From assembly GCA_903821415.1 (NCBI GenBank), contig CAIJLF010000118.1:1-5721 (forward strand): DNA of 5,721 nt, read 5' to 3'. The stretch comes from an uncultured bacterium. Lineage in GTDB: Bacteria; Patescibacteriota; Minisyncoccia; Phycocordibacterales; UBA9973. Position 1 is the stretch's first letter. The number at the start of each line of letters is the position of its first letter. The position numbers were made by a program, and so were the translations under genes. A model generated the notes under the pieces. It did no database searches, was not told the DNA's origin, and saw only the letters and a list, made by a program, of their open reading frames with translations. Below are positions 4,820-5,721 of the stretch, piece after piece.

Positions 4820-5707
4820 TCACATATTCATTTCTGCAACAATAAATTCATCAATCAGGCCACTTTCAAGAACTCCGTCAACATCATTTACTTCTATGCC
4901 TGTCCTGTGATCCTTGACCATCTTATAAGGATGAAGGACATAAGAACGTATCTGACTACCCCACTCTATCTCTGTCGTCTTAGTAGTAGATAGACCAGCC
5001 TTTTCTTTTAACTTGTCTTCTACTTTTTTCTTATAAAGTTTACCTTTTAATATATCCATAGCACGCTCTCTGTTTTGCTCTTGAGAACGCTCTGTCGTAA
5101 CGTGAATAGATATGTTTGTAGGTAGATGGATTATCCTAACTGCAGTCTCTCTCTTATTTACATTCTGACCTCCAGGACCACCCGACTTTGAGAATTCAAT
5201 TCTAATATCTTCAGGTCTTATCTCTATCGCCGTGTCATCTTTTTGTAACTTCGGAACTACTTCTACTAATGAAAAAGAAGTATGACGAAGCGCCTTCGCA
5301 TTAAATGGAGAAATGCGGACAAGTCGATGAACCCCTGACTCATTCTTAAGTGTCCCATAGGCTCCTTTTCCGCTAACTTCAAGAGAAATATTCCTATATC
5401 CTCCTACATCATTCTTGTTCTCATGAAGGAGCGTCACTTGCCAACCCTTTCTCTCTATATATTTTAGATACATCCGTAAAAGCATAGAAGAAAAGTCTTC
5501 AGCATCATCTCCCCCTGCTCCGGAAAGAATAGAAAGTATGGCACTCCCTTTGTCGTATTTTTCCCCACCTGAGATTTCATCTTTAAGTTCCCCTATTCTT
5601 TTAATAGTTGCCTGAGCTTTAACTTTATCATTCCAGAAATCATTCCTCATCATATCCCCCTCTAGGATTTCTAGTTCTTTTTTAAAATCATCCTTATCTT
5701 GTGCCAT
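4820..5707 (-). CDS. prfB: Peptide chain release factor 2, compact form
   Basis: Ends translation at UGA and UAA codons by entering the ribosomal A site and triggering peptidyl-tRNA hydrolysis. Diagnostic motifs are SPF (133-135) in 'RISPFNAKALRHTSF', which reads the stop codon and marks RF2 rather than RF1, and GGPGGQNVNKR (176-186) with the catalytic GGQ at 179-181. GAGG lies at 63-66. The protein is 295 residues against 365 in E. coli. The N-terminal helix pair ('NDFWND', 22-27) is present, but it passes from 'LKDEI' straight to 'YDKGSAILSI', so about 60-75 residues of domain 1 are missing. The in-frame UGA frameshift site that controls many prfB genes is not seen. The frame is open to the window edge, so a longer start cannot be fully excluded. 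The gene ends in tandem UGA-UAA stops. First gene of the operon. Confidence 0.95.
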   Translation of the reverse strand: MAQDKDDFKKELEILEGDMMRNDFWNDKVKAQATIKRIGELKDEISGGEKYDKGSAILSILSGAGGDDAEDFSSMLLRMYLKYIERKGWQVTLLHENKNDVGGYRNISLEVSGKGAYGTLKNESGVHRLVRISPFNAKALRHTSFSLVEVVPKLQKDDTAIEIRPEDIRIEFSKSGGPGGQNVNKRETAVRIIHLPTNISIHVTTERSQEQNRERAMDILKGKLYKKKVEDKLKEKAGLSTTKTTEIEWGSQIRSYVLHPYKMVKDHRTGIEVNDVDGVLESGLIDEFIVAEMNM

Positions 5708-5713
5708 ATTTTT

Positions 5714-5719
5714 ATTATA
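5714..5719 (-). promoter_or_regulatory. -10 box of prfB, leaderless geometry
   Basis: A perfect TATAAT on the minus strand is followed by AAAAAT and then the prfB ATG, so transcription should begin at or beside the A of the ATG. The -35 region is beyond the window edge. The spacing is identical to that at the left-edge gene (72-77). Confidence 0.5.
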
Positions 5720-5721
5720 TC

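Overview
The window looks like ordinary chromosome from a small-genome, AT-rich bacterium, most likely a member of the Candidate Phyla Radiation (Patescibacteria, Parcubacteria-like). The reasons are the markedly shortened release factor 2, the tight four-gene operon with 3 to 16 nt gaps, a tRNA gene with no encoded CCA, and start codons that lack Shine-Dalgarno motifs. This placement is inference from sequence character, not from a database match. The code appears standard: RF2 is present and UGA is used as a stop.

Left part (1-350). The first 65 bases carry the start of a minus-strand gene that runs out of the window. It is preceded by an extended -10 box placed so that the transcript would start at the ATG. 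Bases 106-229 hold no gene but a dense set of nested inverted repeats that could fold as RNA. Next comes a minus-strand tRNA-Gln (anticodon CTG), whose 3' end is part of a long AT-rich inverted repeat.

Middle (351-1501). Divergent putative promoters lie between the tRNA and a plus-strand LOG-family nucleotide hydrolase gene. The LOG leader contains a 21-bp interrupted stem that reaches into the start codon. LOG and the converging operon are separated by a plus-strand terminator and a 123-nt structured element at the 3' end of pyrG.

Right part (1502-5721). A minus-strand operon reads prfB - ftsE - ftsX - pyrG. It encodes release factor 2 (translation termination), the FtsEX ABC-type complex that controls cell-wall hydrolysis at division, and CTP synthase. 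The prfB-ftsE-ftsX order is known from other bacteria; pyrG following 3 nt after ftsX ties nucleotide supply to the same transcript. prfB also seems to have a leaderless promoter at the window's right edge.

No CRISPR array, insertion sequence, phage gene or defence system is visible. The parts not explained by standard annotation are the three structured non-coding stretches and the repeated leaderless-promoter geometry.
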